DNA from: JBMHDN01 sp049889355
GTDB lineage: Bacteria; Pseudomonadota; Alphaproteobacteria; Puniceispirillales; Puniceispirillaceae
Assembly (NCBI GenBank): GCA_049889355.1
Contig: JBMHDN010000013.1
Coordinates: 1-64,000 of the forward strand
Length of the DNA: 64,000 bases
Direction of reading: 5' to 3'
A program made the translations under genes and the position numbers. This document shows, piece after piece, positions 18,557 to 27,698 of this stretch. Position 1 is the first letter of the stretch. Each line of letters begins with the position of its first letter. The notes beneath the pieces were generated by a model. It was not told the DNA's origin and made no database searches. It saw nothing but the letters and a program-made list of their open reading frames with translations.

Positions 18557-19567
18557 ATGAAACGCCGGACCACTATCATAGAAGTTGCTCAAAAAGCAGG
18601 CGTGTCAAAATCGACTGTCTCTTTGGTGTTGCAAAACAGCTCGCTTGTCAAAAATGAGACCAGAGACAAAGTGCGCGCTGCGATGGATGCGCTGAATTAT
18701 GTTTATAATCGTTCAGCTGCCCATCTCGGTGGCAGTGCCACCGGTCTGATCGGCTTAATCATCAATGATTTGCGCAATCCCTTTTTCACTGAATTTGCAA
18801 CCTCTGTTCAGATGGCTTTGGCTGAACGCGGCTATATGGTTGTATTGGGTAATAGTAATGAAGAGCCTGCCCTACAAAGACAGCTGCTCAGCTCGATGGT
18901 TGAACATGGGGTGTCTGGCCTTATTGTGTCGCCTGCCTATGATGATAATGCACATAGTTTTGATATATGTCACAAGGCGTCAGTACCAACGTTGCAGGTG
19001 TTAAGAAAGCTAGATAGCCGTACCGATTTATTCCCATTCTCAGCCCCTGATTATGAAGCAGGTGGGCGCGAGGCGACGGCGCATCTTCTGGCACAAAATA
19101 TCCGTCATATCGCCTTTGTAGGAGGTGAAGAGGGGCGTAAAATCACCCAAGAGCGCCTATCTGGTTATCAGGCGGTTTTAGAAGAAAACGCGATAACACC
19201 GCAGTTTTTCTTTGGGGCAACCAGCCATCAATTTGGCCGTGAAACAGCACATATGCTGGCTAAACAACATCCTGAAATAGAAGCTGTTATTTGCTTTAAT
19301 GATAGAGTTGCTTTGGGTGTGTTAGCAGGCAGCCGCGATATGGATCGTCAGGTTGGCCATGATTTGAAGATAATTGGTTTTGACAATATTGAAGAATGCC
19401 AACACAGCCAGCCTCCGCTTTCTTCGGTCAGCTGTGATATTGCCGAGTTTGGACAAGAGGTGGCACAGCGAATGGCAGACTGGCTTGAGGCAAAACAAGA
19501 GCCCTTGAGAGAGACTCGTTCAAGCGTAAGATTGATCGCCCGTGGCTCCAGTTTAACGCTATCTTAA
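18557..19567 (+). CDS. LacI-family transcriptional regulator
   Basis: A 336-residue repressor. The N-terminal helix-turn-helix reads TTIIEVAQKAGVSKSTVSLVLQ with the hinge helix after it (ALNYVYNRSAAHLGG). A periplasmic-binding-protein-like sensor domain follows, including GLIINDLRNPFFTEF and EAVICFNDRVALGVL. It is five bases after the DUF993 gene and ends the plus-strand run, so it is likely auto-regulated with the operon. The palindrome at 3797-3818 is the best visible operator candidate. The effector is probably a sugar or derivative imported by the transporter in the same run. Confidence 0.9.
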   Translation: MKRRTTIIEVAQKAGVSKSTVSLVLQNSSLVKNETRDKVRAAMDALNYVYNRSAAHLGGSATGLIGLIINDLRNPFFTEFATSVQMALAERGYMVVLGNSNEEPALQRQLLSSMVEHGVSGLIVSPAYDDNAHSFDICHKASVPTLQVLRKLDSRTDLFPFSAPDYEAGGREATAHLLAQNIRHIAFVGGEEGRKITQERLSGYQAVLEENAITPQFFFGATSHQFGRETAHMLAKQHPEIEAVICFNDRVALGVLAGSRDMDRQVGHDLKIIGFDNIEECQHSQPPLSSVSCDIAEFGQEVAQRMADWLEAKQEPLRETRSSVRLIARGSSLTLS

Positions 19568-19642
19568 AAGATGGCTTCTGGTACAAAAAGCATAGGCCCA
19601 ACAAAAGACACAGGTTGTTGAAAGCCTCAATTTGATGAACCT

Positions 19643-20008
19643 TTATTGAAGGGATTCAAAATAGGCGATGATGTTTTGACGGTCTGCTTCTTTTTTCAGA
19701 CCGGCAAAGGCCATCTTGGTTCCTTTGAGATATTTCTTTGGATTTTCCAGATAGGCATCAAGTGTCTCAGCATCCCAGATGATACCGCTGGCCTTCATCG
19801 CCTTTGAATAGCGCTTAAAGCTCTCTACAGACCCAGCGTCACGACCAATAATCCCAACCAGATGCGGACCGGTTTTATTCTTTTCTTTATCTACCACATG
19901 GCAGGCCTTACATTTTTTGAAGACTTTTTCGCCCTTGGTGATATCCCCGGCTTGTGCAGACATACTGAATGACAAAAGCGCAGCTGCAACCAACATAAAA
20001 CGCATCAT
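19643..20008 (-). CDS. Periplasmic class I cytochrome c
   Basis: A small c-type cytochrome of 121 residues. The signal peptide MMRFMLVAAALLSFSMSAQA ends before GDITKGEKVF. The haem motif is CKACH, and the sixth ligand is likely the methionine in GTKMAFAG. Size and layout match cytochrome c2/c550-type electron carriers of alphaproteobacteria. AAAGGGAAATT precedes the ATG. It could accept electrons from flavin dehydrogenases nearby, but a general respiratory role is as likely. It is convergent with the LacI gene. Confidence 0.9.
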   Translation of the reverse strand: MMRFMLVAAALLSFSMSAQAGDITKGEKVFKKCKACHVVDKEKNKTGPHLVGIIGRDAGSVESFKRYSKAMKASGIIWDAETLDAYLENPKKYLKGTKMAFAGLKKEADRQNIIAYFESLQ

Positions 20009-20100
20009 AATTTCCCTTTTTCACTTTCTTCATCATACCCGACAAATTTAGCATAACGGCATGGCACATCTGCTGGGCATAACGCCATCACTATACGCAG

Positions 20101-20115
20101 CACATAAATTATGTG
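20101..20115. promoter_or_regulatory. 15-base palindrome between cytochrome c and a divergent flavin oxidoreductase gene
   Basis: CACATAA and TTATGTG are perfect inverted repeats around a single A. The site lies in the 245-base divergent spacer, 93 bases upstream of the cytochrome start and about 140 upstream of the flavin oxidoreductase start. It may be an operator for either gene; the protein is unknown. Nothing else stands out in this spacer. Confidence 0.35.
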
Positions 20116-20253
20116 GGATAGCAAATCCTTCAAGCCGGTGACAGAAAAATATGCTGAATTTTTTTGGTAATTGGCGCTGAAATCTGTGCTTGTTGCTTCT
20201 CAGCAAATAGGGCAGGCTGACAGGCATATGATGATGAAGGGGAAGCAGTAAAA

Positions 20254-21462
20254 ATGCCCAGCATACCAGAAAAAAAGAGCTATGATGTGGTGATTATCGG
20301 CGGTGCAATAATGGGCGCGTCAACCGCCTGGTTCTTGACTGAAAATCCTGATTTTAACGGTTCTGTTCTGGTGATAGAGCGCGATCCGACTTATGAAAAT
20401 TGTTCAACTGCACATACCAATTCATGTATGCGCCAGCAATTTTCCACAGAGTTAAATGTCCGGATTTCTCAATTCGCCGCTGATTTTGTGAAAAATTTTC
20501 CTGAACATATGGGGGGTGACAGCCGGGTCCCATCCTTATCCATTCGCTCATTTGGGTATATGTATCTGGCGGATACACCGGCATTTGCAGAGGTGTTGCG
20601 CGCCAATCAGAAAATCCAACTTGCAGCAGGTGCGGCCACCCAGCTCATGACACCAGATGAGATTGCATCGGCCTATCCATTTTATCAGCTCGACGATATT
20701 GTGCTGGGTTCTATTAATCTCATTGATGAAGGCTATTGGGATGGGGCTGCTGTTTTTGACTGGCAAAGGCGCCTCTCCGCAGAGCGCGGTGTTGAATATT
20801 GTGCCAATGAAGTGGTGGCGATAGAGAAAAATAAGGCTGGCGATAAGGTCGTCTCGGTCCGGCTAGCGTCTGGCGAGACCATCCAATGTGGCCAGCTGGT
20901 GAATGCCACAGGACCACGCGCCGCGCGCACCGCCGCGATGGCTGGCATTGATATACCGGTTGAACCGCGCAAGCGCTATAGCTGGGTGTTCAAGGCTGAA
21001 AACCCGCTAGATCGCGATTTGCCGCTCACCATTGACCCGTCTGGGGTGCATGTGCGTGAAAATGGCGGTGGCACCTATCAATGTGGCGGGCATGCGCAGA
21101 TTGACCCCGCCGTTGAACCAGATGATTTCGTCATGGATCACGGCTTTTTTGAACATCATGTCTGGCCTATTTTAGCCAGCCGCATCCCGCAATTTGAAGC
21201 TATTAAGGTCACCAGCGCCTGGGCTGGTCATTATGCGACCAATAGGCTGGATCATAATGCGATATTGGGTCCCCATGATGAGGTGGATAATTTCTTCTTT
21301 ATCAATGGGTTCTCAGGTCATGGCCTGCAACAATCGCCTGCTATGGGGCGCGGGCTGGCAGAAATGCTTGTCACAGGTGCCTATCAAACGCTTGATTTAT
21401 CGCCTTTCCATTTTGAGAGGATACGCACCAACACACCGCTCATTGAAACAGCGGTTATCTAA
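20254..21462 (+). CDS. DAO-type FAD-dependent oxidoreductase (sarcosine oxidase beta-like)
   Basis: A 402-residue flavoprotein of the D-amino-acid oxidase fold. The FAD loop VVIIGGAIMGASTAWFL is near the N-terminus. LVNATGPRAARTAAMAGIDIPVEPRKR is the usual second nucleotide contact, and FFINGFSGHGLQQSPAMGRGLAEML is the C-terminal FAD-binding signature. Relatives oxidise secondary or tertiary amines such as sarcosine or N-methyl amino acids. It is followed 22 bases later by a uronate dehydrogenase-like gene, which leaves its substrate uncertain. GGGGAAGCAG precedes the ATG. Confidence 0.8.
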   Translation: MPSIPEKKSYDVVIIGGAIMGASTAWFLTENPDFNGSVLVIERDPTYENCSTAHTNSCMRQQFSTELNVRISQFAADFVKNFPEHMGGDSRVPSLSIRSFGYMYLADTPAFAEVLRANQKIQLAAGAATQLMTPDEIASAYPFYQLDDIVLGSINLIDEGYWDGAAVFDWQRRLSAERGVEYCANEVVAIEKNKAGDKVVSVRLASGETIQCGQLVNATGPRAARTAAMAGIDIPVEPRKRYSWVFKAENPLDRDLPLTIDPSGVHVRENGGGTYQCGGHAQIDPAVEPDDFVMDHGFFEHHVWPILASRIPQFEAIKVTSAWAGHYATNRLDHNAILGPHDEVDNFFFINGFSGHGLQQSPAMGRGLAEMLVTGAYQTLDLSPFHFERIRTNTPLIETAVI

Positions 21463-21483
21463 TCTTTAGAGGAAGAAAATAGG

Positions 21484-22317
21484 ATGAAAAAACTGGTTTT
21501 GACAGGTGCAGCAGGACGTCTTGGGCAAGTGCTGCGTGAACCGCTTTCAAAAATCTGCACCGAGCTGGTCAGTTCAGATATCGTGCCTGATCTGCCTGAA
21601 CTCTTCGCCAATGAGCGCTATGTCCGTGCTGATTTGGCTGACCTTGATGCGATGGTGGCTCTTCTGGAAGGGGCAGATATGGTGGTGCATTTCGGGGCGA
21701 TCAGTGATGAAGCACCTTTTGAGGATATTTTAGGACCAAACATCATCGGGGCCTATAATATCTGGGAGGCAGCCAGCCGCCAGAAACTGCGCAGAGTGGT
21801 TTATGCCAGTTCAATTCACGCGGTGGGCATGCATAAAAAGACAGATTTTATTGGGTTGGATGCCGCGCATCGCCCAGACAGCTATTATGGTCTTGCAAAA
21901 TGTTTTGCCGAAGATCTAGCCAGCCTCTATTGGGATAAAAGGGGCTTGGAATCTGTCTGTATGCGGATTTACTCTTGTGCGCCTGTATCCAATAGCCGGG
22001 CGGTGGGCAGCTGGCTCAGCTATCCTGATCTGATCCAGCTTGTTGAGCGTTCCATCACCACACCAATAACTGGTTTTTCGCTGGTCTATGGTATCTCAAA
22101 TAATGACCGCGCACCTGTTGATAACAGCAAAGCCCGTCATCTGGGCTACCATCCAAAAGATAATGCAGAAGAATTTGCAGCCGAGATTTATGCTGCAGAT
22201 GGGCCGCTTGATCCTCATGATGCGGCACATACCCATCATGGCGGGCCTTTTGCTTCTGTTGAATTGGGTCATAGCGGGGTGGCACACCTTAATCTCAATC
22301 TTGATGAGGATAGCTAA
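21484..22317 (+). CDS. Uronate dehydrogenase-like NAD-dependent epimerase/dehydratase family protein
   Basis: An extended-SDR protein of 277 residues. LVLTGAAGRLGQVLRE binds NAD, the active-site serine lies in VVYASSIHAVG, and YYGLAKCFAEDLA gives the YxxxK motif. The segments NIIGAYNIWEAA, RPDSYYGLAK and VYGISNNDRAPVDNSKARHLGYHPKDNAE closely follow uronate dehydrogenases, which oxidise galacturonate or glucuronate to aldarolactones. That assignment rests on recognised motif patterns, not a search. It is co-directional with the flavin oxidoreductase upstream. No other uronate-pathway gene is seen in the window. Confidence 0.75.
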   Translation: MKKLVLTGAAGRLGQVLREPLSKICTELVSSDIVPDLPELFANERYVRADLADLDAMVALLEGADMVVHFGAISDEAPFEDILGPNIIGAYNIWEAASRQKLRRVVYASSIHAVGMHKKTDFIGLDAAHRPDSYYGLAKCFAEDLASLYWDKRGLESVCMRIYSCAPVSNSRAVGSWLSYPDLIQLVERSITTPITGFSLVYGISNNDRAPVDNSKARHLGYHPKDNAEEFAAEIYAADGPLDPHDAAHTHHGGPFASVELGHSGVAHLNLNLDEDS

Positions 22318-22532
22318 GGGCTATAGCTGCTGGCATGGCCAATACTGGTAAGGGGCAAGATTCAACCAAATCTGGACATCTTGTGTCGCTGTCTGTCCCG
22401 CAAAGCGCGTAGCTATGCAGGTATTTATAGCTATTGAAATGGGCGGAGATAACCTATTTCTATCGGTAGATTTTGCTTTTTGTTTGATGCCTTCTTGTGA
22501 TTAAGTATCAAGGCTGTTTTTAGGAGTTTATC

Positions 22533-23642
22533 ATGGCGGGTTTTCCTGTTTTTGCATCACGGCGTTTGCGTTCCACCCCCTATACGGAACGTGTCGAAGC
22601 ATCTGGCCTGAGCGGCTATACGGTGTATAATCATATGCTTTTGCCAGCTTCTTTTGAATCGCTGGAAGCAGATGCTGCCCATCTCAAAAAATATGTTCAG
22701 ATTTGGGATGTAGCTGGCGAGCGTCAGGTAGAAGTGGTTGGCCCGGATGCACGGATGCTCTCAGTGATGATGAGCGCACGTGATTTGACAAATGCAGTGG
22801 ATAAAAGATGTTATTATGCGCCGATTTGCGATCACAAAGGCGGCATGATCAATGACCCGATTGCACTATGTCTGGGCGAGGACAGGTTTTGGTTCTCTAT
22901 CGCAGATTCAGACATGCTGCTCTGGGCCAAGGGTTTAGCGACAGCCATGAAATTGGATGTTGAGATTTTTGAGCCGGATGTATCACCGCTCGCCATTCAA
23001 GGCCCACTGGCAGATGATTTGATGGCAGAGGTCTTTGGCGAGGCCGTGCGTGATATCAAATTCTTCCGTTTTGAGCGTTTTGCCTGGCGCGGGCGCGATT
23101 TGATCATCGCCCGTTCTGGCTGGTCAAAGCAGGGCGGTTTTGAGATTTATCTCGATGATAGCAAGCTGGGTGTCGCGCTCTGGGATGATATCGCAGCAAA
23201 AGGCGAGAAATATAATCTGCGTGCAGGCTGTCCAAATCTGATTGAGCGTATTGAAGGCGGGCTGCTCTCGCTTGGTAATGATATGACCATTGAAGATACG
23301 CCAATGGAATGTGGTCTCGCCAAATATGTATCGCTCGATAGCCATGATTTTATTGGCCGTGATGCGCTGTTGAAACAGCGTGAAGACGGGGTGCAAAAAC
23401 AGCTGATGGGCCTTGTGATCGAAGGGGATATGCTGCCGCCTGTAGCGATGCCTGCTGATTGTTTTATTGGTGATGAAAAGGTCGGCTTTCAGACGTCAGG
23501 TGTCTACTCACCTGACTTTGGGCAAAATCTTGGCTTTGCCATGATGTTTGGTGCAGCCATGCAAGAAGGAACCCAAATTGAGGTGGAAACCGTGAAGGGA
23601 CGCCGTAAGGCAACAGTCACAAGCCTGCCTTTCCAATCCTAA
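22533..23642 (+). CDS. dmdA: Dimethylsulfoniopropionate demethylase DmdA
   Basis: This tetrahydrofolate-dependent enzyme of the GcvT fold removes one methyl from DMSP to give methylmercaptopropionate and 5-methyl-THF in the cytoplasm. The 369-residue chain matches the known DmdA length. Diagnostic segments are GYTVYNHMLLP (residues about 29-38), CYYAPICDHKGGMINDP, EPDVSPLAIQGP, ARSGWSKQGGFEIY (about 193-206) and RAGCPNLIERIEGGLLSLGNDMT. These follow recognised DmdA proteins rather than the glycine-cleavage T protein. TTAGGAG precedes the ATG. The next gene is a DmdB-like ligase, and the facing operon carries dmdC and metY types, supporting the call. Confidence 0.9.
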   Translation: MAGFPVFASRRLRSTPYTERVEASGLSGYTVYNHMLLPASFESLEADAAHLKKYVQIWDVAGERQVEVVGPDARMLSVMMSARDLTNAVDKRCYYAPICDHKGGMINDPIALCLGEDRFWFSIADSDMLLWAKGLATAMKLDVEIFEPDVSPLAIQGPLADDLMAEVFGEAVRDIKFFRFERFAWRGRDLIIARSGWSKQGGFEIYLDDSKLGVALWDDIAAKGEKYNLRAGCPNLIERIEGGLLSLGNDMTIEDTPMECGLAKYVSLDSHDFIGRDALLKQREDGVQKQLMGLVIEGDMLPPVAMPADCFIGDEKVGFQTSGVYSPDFGQNLGFAMMFGAAMQEGTQIEVETVKGRRKATVTSLPFQS

Positions 23643-23699
23643 AGCCAACAGCCCAGCGAAAAAGTCCTTTTAAGAGCATAAGTAGATAAGGAGTCCATC

Positions 23700-25346
23700 A
23701 TGAGCCGGTCCATTGATAGCGTCAATCAAGGGTTTATGGAGCCATCAGAGGCTAATTATGTGCCGCTCACGCCTTTATCTTTCATCAAACGGGCCGCCAC
23801 TGTCTTTGGCCAGCGTGATGCGGTGATTTATGGCACCCGTCGCTATAGCTGGGCTGAGCTCTATCAGCGTTCTGTCCAGCTGGCCAGTGCGCTGAATAAA
23901 GCAGGGGTGCAAAGCGGCGAGGTGGTAACCGTCATTGCGGCCAATACTCCTGAGATGGTCGAAGCTCAATTTGGTGTGGCGATGTCAGGCGGGGTACTGA
24001 ACACTGTCAATACACGCCTTGATAAAGAGACCATTGCTGGCATTTTGGACCATAGCGAATGCCGCGTGCTGATTGTCGATAGCGCTTTTGCAAGCACGCT
24101 AAAAGATGCGCTGGCCATGGCCACACATCAGCCGGAATTAATTGTTGATATTCTGGATGCACAAGATGACGACAGCTCGGATAGTGGCATCGGCGCACTG
24201 GATTATGAAGCTTTTATCGCAGGTGGTGCAGCTGATTATGACTGGCAGATGCCGTCAGATGAATGGCAAGCCATGTGCTTAAACTATACCTCAGGGACAG
24301 GCGGCAAACCAAAAGGGGTGGTCTATCATCACCGCGGGGCCTATCTGATGGCGATGGGCACAGTGCCGGCCTGGGGTGTGCCTTTGCATCCTGTTTATCT
24401 CTATACTGTGCCGATGTTCCATTGTAATGGCTGGGGCCATGCTTGGATGATGGCCTTGCTGGCTGGGACCATTATTTGTATCCGAAAAGTCGATCCGGCG
24501 CTGATTTTCGATCTTATTCACAGCCACCGCATCACCCATTTTGGTGGTGCACCTATCGTTCTGGCGATGATGGTGAACGCGCCCGAGGAGGTCCAGAAAA
24601 AGCCAGACTGGCCTGTGCAGGTGATGACCGCTGGCGCCCCGCCACCGGCCAGTATTTTAGAAAAGGTCGAGCGGCTTGGCTTTAATGTGATGCAGGTTTA
24701 TGGGCTCACCGAAACCTATGGCCATGTGGTGCATTGCGCCTGGCAGGAGGAATGGGACGCGCTGGATTTTGCTGAACGCGCCCGTATCAAAGCCCAGCAA
24801 GGGGTGCAATTTACCCATACAGAAGAGCTTGATGTATTGGATCAGGAAACCGGGTTGCCAGTACCGGCAGATGGCGAGACATTAGGCGAGATTGTCATCC
24901 GCTCAAACACGGTAATGAAGGGCTATCACAAAAATGAAGCCGCGACCATCGAGACCATGAAAGATGGCTGGTTCCGTTCTGGTGATTTGGCGGTGCGCCA
25001 TAAAACCGGCTATGTCGAGGTCAAAGACAGGCTGAAAGATATCATCATTTCAGGCGGTGAGAACATCTCATCTGTTGAAGTGGAAAATATCCTCTACCGT
25101 TATCCGGGTGTTGCTTTTGCCGCGGTGGTGGCCAAGCCAGACGAGAAATGGGGCGAGGTGCCTTGTGCCTTTGTAGAAATGAAAGAAGGCGAGGCAGCAA
25201 GTGAAGCAGATGTGATAGCATTTTGCCGCGAACATCTGGCTGGCTTTAAATCGCCTAAACAGGTGGTGTTTCAGGAAATCCCGAAAACATCGACAGGTAA
25301 ATTACAGAAATTCATCCTGCGCAATCAGATCAGAGAGGCCAATTAG
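23700..25346 (+). CDS. dmdB: Methylmercaptopropionyl-CoA ligase-type acyl-CoA synthetase (DmdB-like)
   Basis: An AMP-forming acyl-CoA synthetase of 548 residues that would activate methylmercaptopropionate with ATP and CoA. The P-loop YTSGTGGKPKGVVYHHRGAY, motif VYGLTETYGH, hinge and core motif GWFRSGDLAVRHKTGYVEVKDRLKDIIISGGENIS, and catalytic lysine in KTSTGKLQKF are intact. It lies 57 bases after dmdA on the same strand, which is the main reason for calling DmdB rather than a general medium-chain ligase. AAGGAG precedes the ATG. The stop codon is inside a strong hairpin shared with the convergent gene. Confidence 0.82.
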   Translation: MSRSIDSVNQGFMEPSEANYVPLTPLSFIKRAATVFGQRDAVIYGTRRYSWAELYQRSVQLASALNKAGVQSGEVVTVIAANTPEMVEAQFGVAMSGGVLNTVNTRLDKETIAGILDHSECRVLIVDSAFASTLKDALAMATHQPELIVDILDAQDDDSSDSGIGALDYEAFIAGGAADYDWQMPSDEWQAMCLNYTSGTGGKPKGVVYHHRGAYLMAMGTVPAWGVPLHPVYLYTVPMFHCNGWGHAWMMALLAGTIICIRKVDPALIFDLIHSHRITHFGGAPIVLAMMVNAPEEVQKKPDWPVQVMTAGAPPPASILEKVERLGFNVMQVYGLTETYGHVVHCAWQEEWDALDFAERARIKAQQGVQFTHTEELDVLDQETGLPVPADGETLGEIVIRSNTVMKGYHKNEAATIETMKDGWFRSGDLAVRHKTGYVEVKDRLKDIIISGGENISSVEVENILYRYPGVAFAAVVAKPDEKWGEVPCAFVEMKEGEAASEADVIAFCREHLAGFKSPKQVVFQEIPKTSTGKLQKFILRNQIREAN

Positions 25347-25354
25347 CCTCTCTG
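25331..25354. terminator. Hairpin overlapping the dmdB stop codon at a convergent junction
   Basis: CAGAGAGGC (25331-25339) pairs perfectly with GCCTCTCTG (25346-25354) around a 6-base loop that holds most of the TAG stop. It ends 21 bases from the stop of the facing gene. No T-run follows on either strand, so it may block read-through or stabilise mRNA ends rather than act as a classic terminator. Confidence 0.5.
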
Positions 25355-25374
25355 ATAAAGTGAGATCACATCGC

Positions 25375-27693
25375 CTAATTACGTACCGCTTCACCTTGTT
25401 CCAAGAGTGAGGTGATACGCTCTTTTGACGGTGCTGTTTTGGCCAGCCTCAAAAAGGCGCGTCTTTCGCGATCATACAAGCCTTGCTCATCTGTCTCTGG
25501 GCCTTCGCCTTCATCTGCGACCATCACCGAGGCAATAGCAAGGGCCACGGTCTTGTCATGGGCAAAGAAATCGCCGCGATCAATGCCGGCCTGCATAAAA
25601 TCAGCCATTTTTGCAATGAGGCTGTGATCAGCCAGCTGACATTCAGGTGTGGCCGGTGCGCGGTAGCCCTCTTGCATCTCTGTAATCGCAGCACAACCTT
25701 GTGTGATCAGATAATCTCTGTTCATTACATGGCTATCACGAGTCTCGTTAAAATAAGCCAGTTTAGTGGCCATTTGAGGAGAGGAGCCAGTGAGACCATA
25801 CCCCAGCTGCATCCAGGCTTTCCAGGCGGCTTCGTTCCAGTCCCCAAGCTTTTCATACCAACGCAGATAGGTTTGCTTAATACCCCCGCCTGCAGGGACC
25901 AGACCAACACCTGATTCGACCAGACCCAGAATAGAATTGGAATGAACCACCAGCTTGTCGCAATGGGCTAGCACTTCATAGCCACCACCAACAGCGAGAC
26001 CAGATGGCGCCCCAACAACAGGGACATTGGTATATTTCAAGGCTTTTACAGCCTGCTGAAAATCATTCAAAAAGCTATCAATGCCAGTCCAGTTTTCAGC
26101 ACGTATCATGGCAAGAAACGCGTTCAAATCGACCCCAGCTGAAAAATGCTGAGCATCATTATGGACCAGAATACCTGTTCCAGGATTGGCCGCGGCCTCG
26201 GCCACAATCTCCATGGACTGGCCGGTCAACGCATTGGCTTTTGAATGAAATTCAATAAGCCGGATACCGCCATCCAGTTCGAACAAGCTGGCGGCTGGGT
26301 TGCTGGCAAGCGGCTGCATGGTCTGGCGTGTCAGATGGAAGCGCACCACCCCATCTGCCAATTTCACCGGATGCTGGCTGCCATCGCTGTGGCGCACCAA
26401 TAATTCGGAAGCTGATACGGCATAGAAAGGCAGGGATTTAATCTGTTCAGGCAGCTCAATACCAGCCTCATCGGCCATCGCGGCGAGTTTTTCAGCACCG
26501 ATGGCATCCATCAGCTCAAACGGTCCGCGAATCCAGTTAAAGCCAAGCTTCATCGCATCATCAATATCTTGTGCAGATTGCGTGACTTCGCCCAGCAGGC
26601 TGGCAGCATAGCTCAGGATTTTGACAAGGGTGCGGCGTGCAAAAAGACCATGTTCACCTTTATCGGCCAAGAGCGGTGTCAGTGGTTCATCACCTCTGGC
26701 CAGTGCATCTGCTGCTGCTTGTGCACAGCCGGGTAGCATGCGGGTTGCTGTCCGCCAGCTGCGTCCATCACCAGACCCTTCAAAAATGCGGGCTTCTCGG
26801 CCACTCTCTGCATCGCGATAAAAGCCGCCTTTGCCTTTCTGGCCGGTATAGCCATCGGCAATCATCTCATCCAGGATTTCTGGGTCATGCCCAACGGCGT
26901 GGAAGGCATCTCCTTCTGGCAAAATTTGGCGCAGGGACGCGACTACATCGCGCATCAAATCCACACCGATCAAATCATACAGACCAAAAATGCCAGTCTT
27001 TGGAATGCCCATAGGCCTGCCCATCAGCGCATCTGCATCTTCGATAGATAAATTCATCGACAAGGCTTCATGCAAGCCAACTTGCAGCGCGTAAACACCG
27101 ACACGGTTGCCCAAAAAGCCAGGCGTATCTTCACAGCGCACGACCCCTTTACCCAAGACCACATCATTCATATGGTCTAGCGCATCCATCACCTCATCTG
27201 TGGTCTCTGGCCCGCGCACCAATTCCAAAAGGCGCATATAGCGTACTGGATTAAAATAATGGGTAATCGCAAACCGGCGTTTGAAATCATCGGCCATACC
27301 CTCTACCAGCAACCGAATAGGAATGGTTGAGGTGTTTGAGGTGATCAGCGTGTTGTCATGCACCACCTCAGCCAATTGGCGATAGAGTCTCTGCTTAATG
27401 GGTAATTGTTCAATAACCGCTTCGATGATCCAATCCATCTCAGCCAGCTTATCCATATCCACATCAATAATGCCGGTTGAAATCAGGCTGGCATTAGATT
27501 TATGCATCAATTGCGGCGGGTCAGAGGCCAGCAGGCGATCAATCGCTTTTTCAGCTGGGGTTTTATCTTCGCCTTCGCGTGCTGGTAAATCCAACAGCAA
27601 TACAGGCAGACTCGCATTCGCGATTTGCGCAGCAATGCCTGACCCCATAGTGCCCGCACCAATGACGGCAATTTTTTCTATTTTGTGTGTCAT
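25375..27693 (-). CDS. Bifunctional 3-hydroxyacyl-CoA dehydrogenase/enoyl-CoA hydratase (FadN-like domain order)
   Basis: A 772-residue fusion with the dehydrogenase first and the crotonase domain last, the reverse of classical FadB. The NAD loop is IAVIGAGTMGSGIAAQIA at residue 8, and the dehydrogenase core has TSNTSTIPI and HYFNPVRYMRLLELV. The crotonase part (about residues 480-700) has HFSAGVDLNAF, LAVGGGYEVLAHCD and LGLVESGVGLVPAGGG, so both hydratase glutamates can be placed. It ends the minus-strand operon with dmdC and metY types. I infer it may hydrate methylthioacryloyl-CoA, the DmdD step, since no stand-alone DmdD is present; ordinary beta-oxidation is the alternative. Confidence 0.85.
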   Translation of the reverse strand: MTHKIEKIAVIGAGTMGSGIAAQIANASLPVLLLDLPAREGEDKTPAEKAIDRLLASDPPQLMHKSNASLISTGIIDVDMDKLAEMDWIIEAVIEQLPIKQRLYRQLAEVVHDNTLITSNTSTIPIRLLVEGMADDFKRRFAITHYFNPVRYMRLLELVRGPETTDEVMDALDHMNDVVLGKGVVRCEDTPGFLGNRVGVYALQVGLHEALSMNLSIEDADALMGRPMGIPKTGIFGLYDLIGVDLMRDVVASLRQILPEGDAFHAVGHDPEILDEMIADGYTGQKGKGGFYRDAESGREARIFEGSGDGRSWRTATRMLPGCAQAAADALARGDEPLTPLLADKGEHGLFARRTLVKILSYAASLLGEVTQSAQDIDDAMKLGFNWIRGPFELMDAIGAEKLAAMADEAGIELPEQIKSLPFYAVSASELLVRHSDGSQHPVKLADGVVRFHLTRQTMQPLASNPAASLFELDGGIRLIEFHSKANALTGQSMEIVAEAAANPGTGILVHNDAQHFSAGVDLNAFLAMIRAENWTGIDSFLNDFQQAVKALKYTNVPVVGAPSGLAVGGGYEVLAHCDKLVVHSNSILGLVESGVGLVPAGGGIKQTYLRWYEKLGDWNEAAWKAWMQLGYGLTGSSPQMATKLAYFNETRDSHVMNRDYLITQGCAAITEMQEGYRAPATPECQLADHSLIAKMADFMQAGIDRGDFFAHDKTVALAIASVMVADEGEGPETDEQGLYDRERRAFLRLAKTAPSKERITSLLEQGEAVRN

Positions 27694-27698
27694 ATTAC

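Noticed and set aside
22318..22532. Riboswitch in the 215-base leader of dmdA
   Set aside because: Only weak partial stems were found; nothing matched a known SAM, folate or glycine riboswitch layout.
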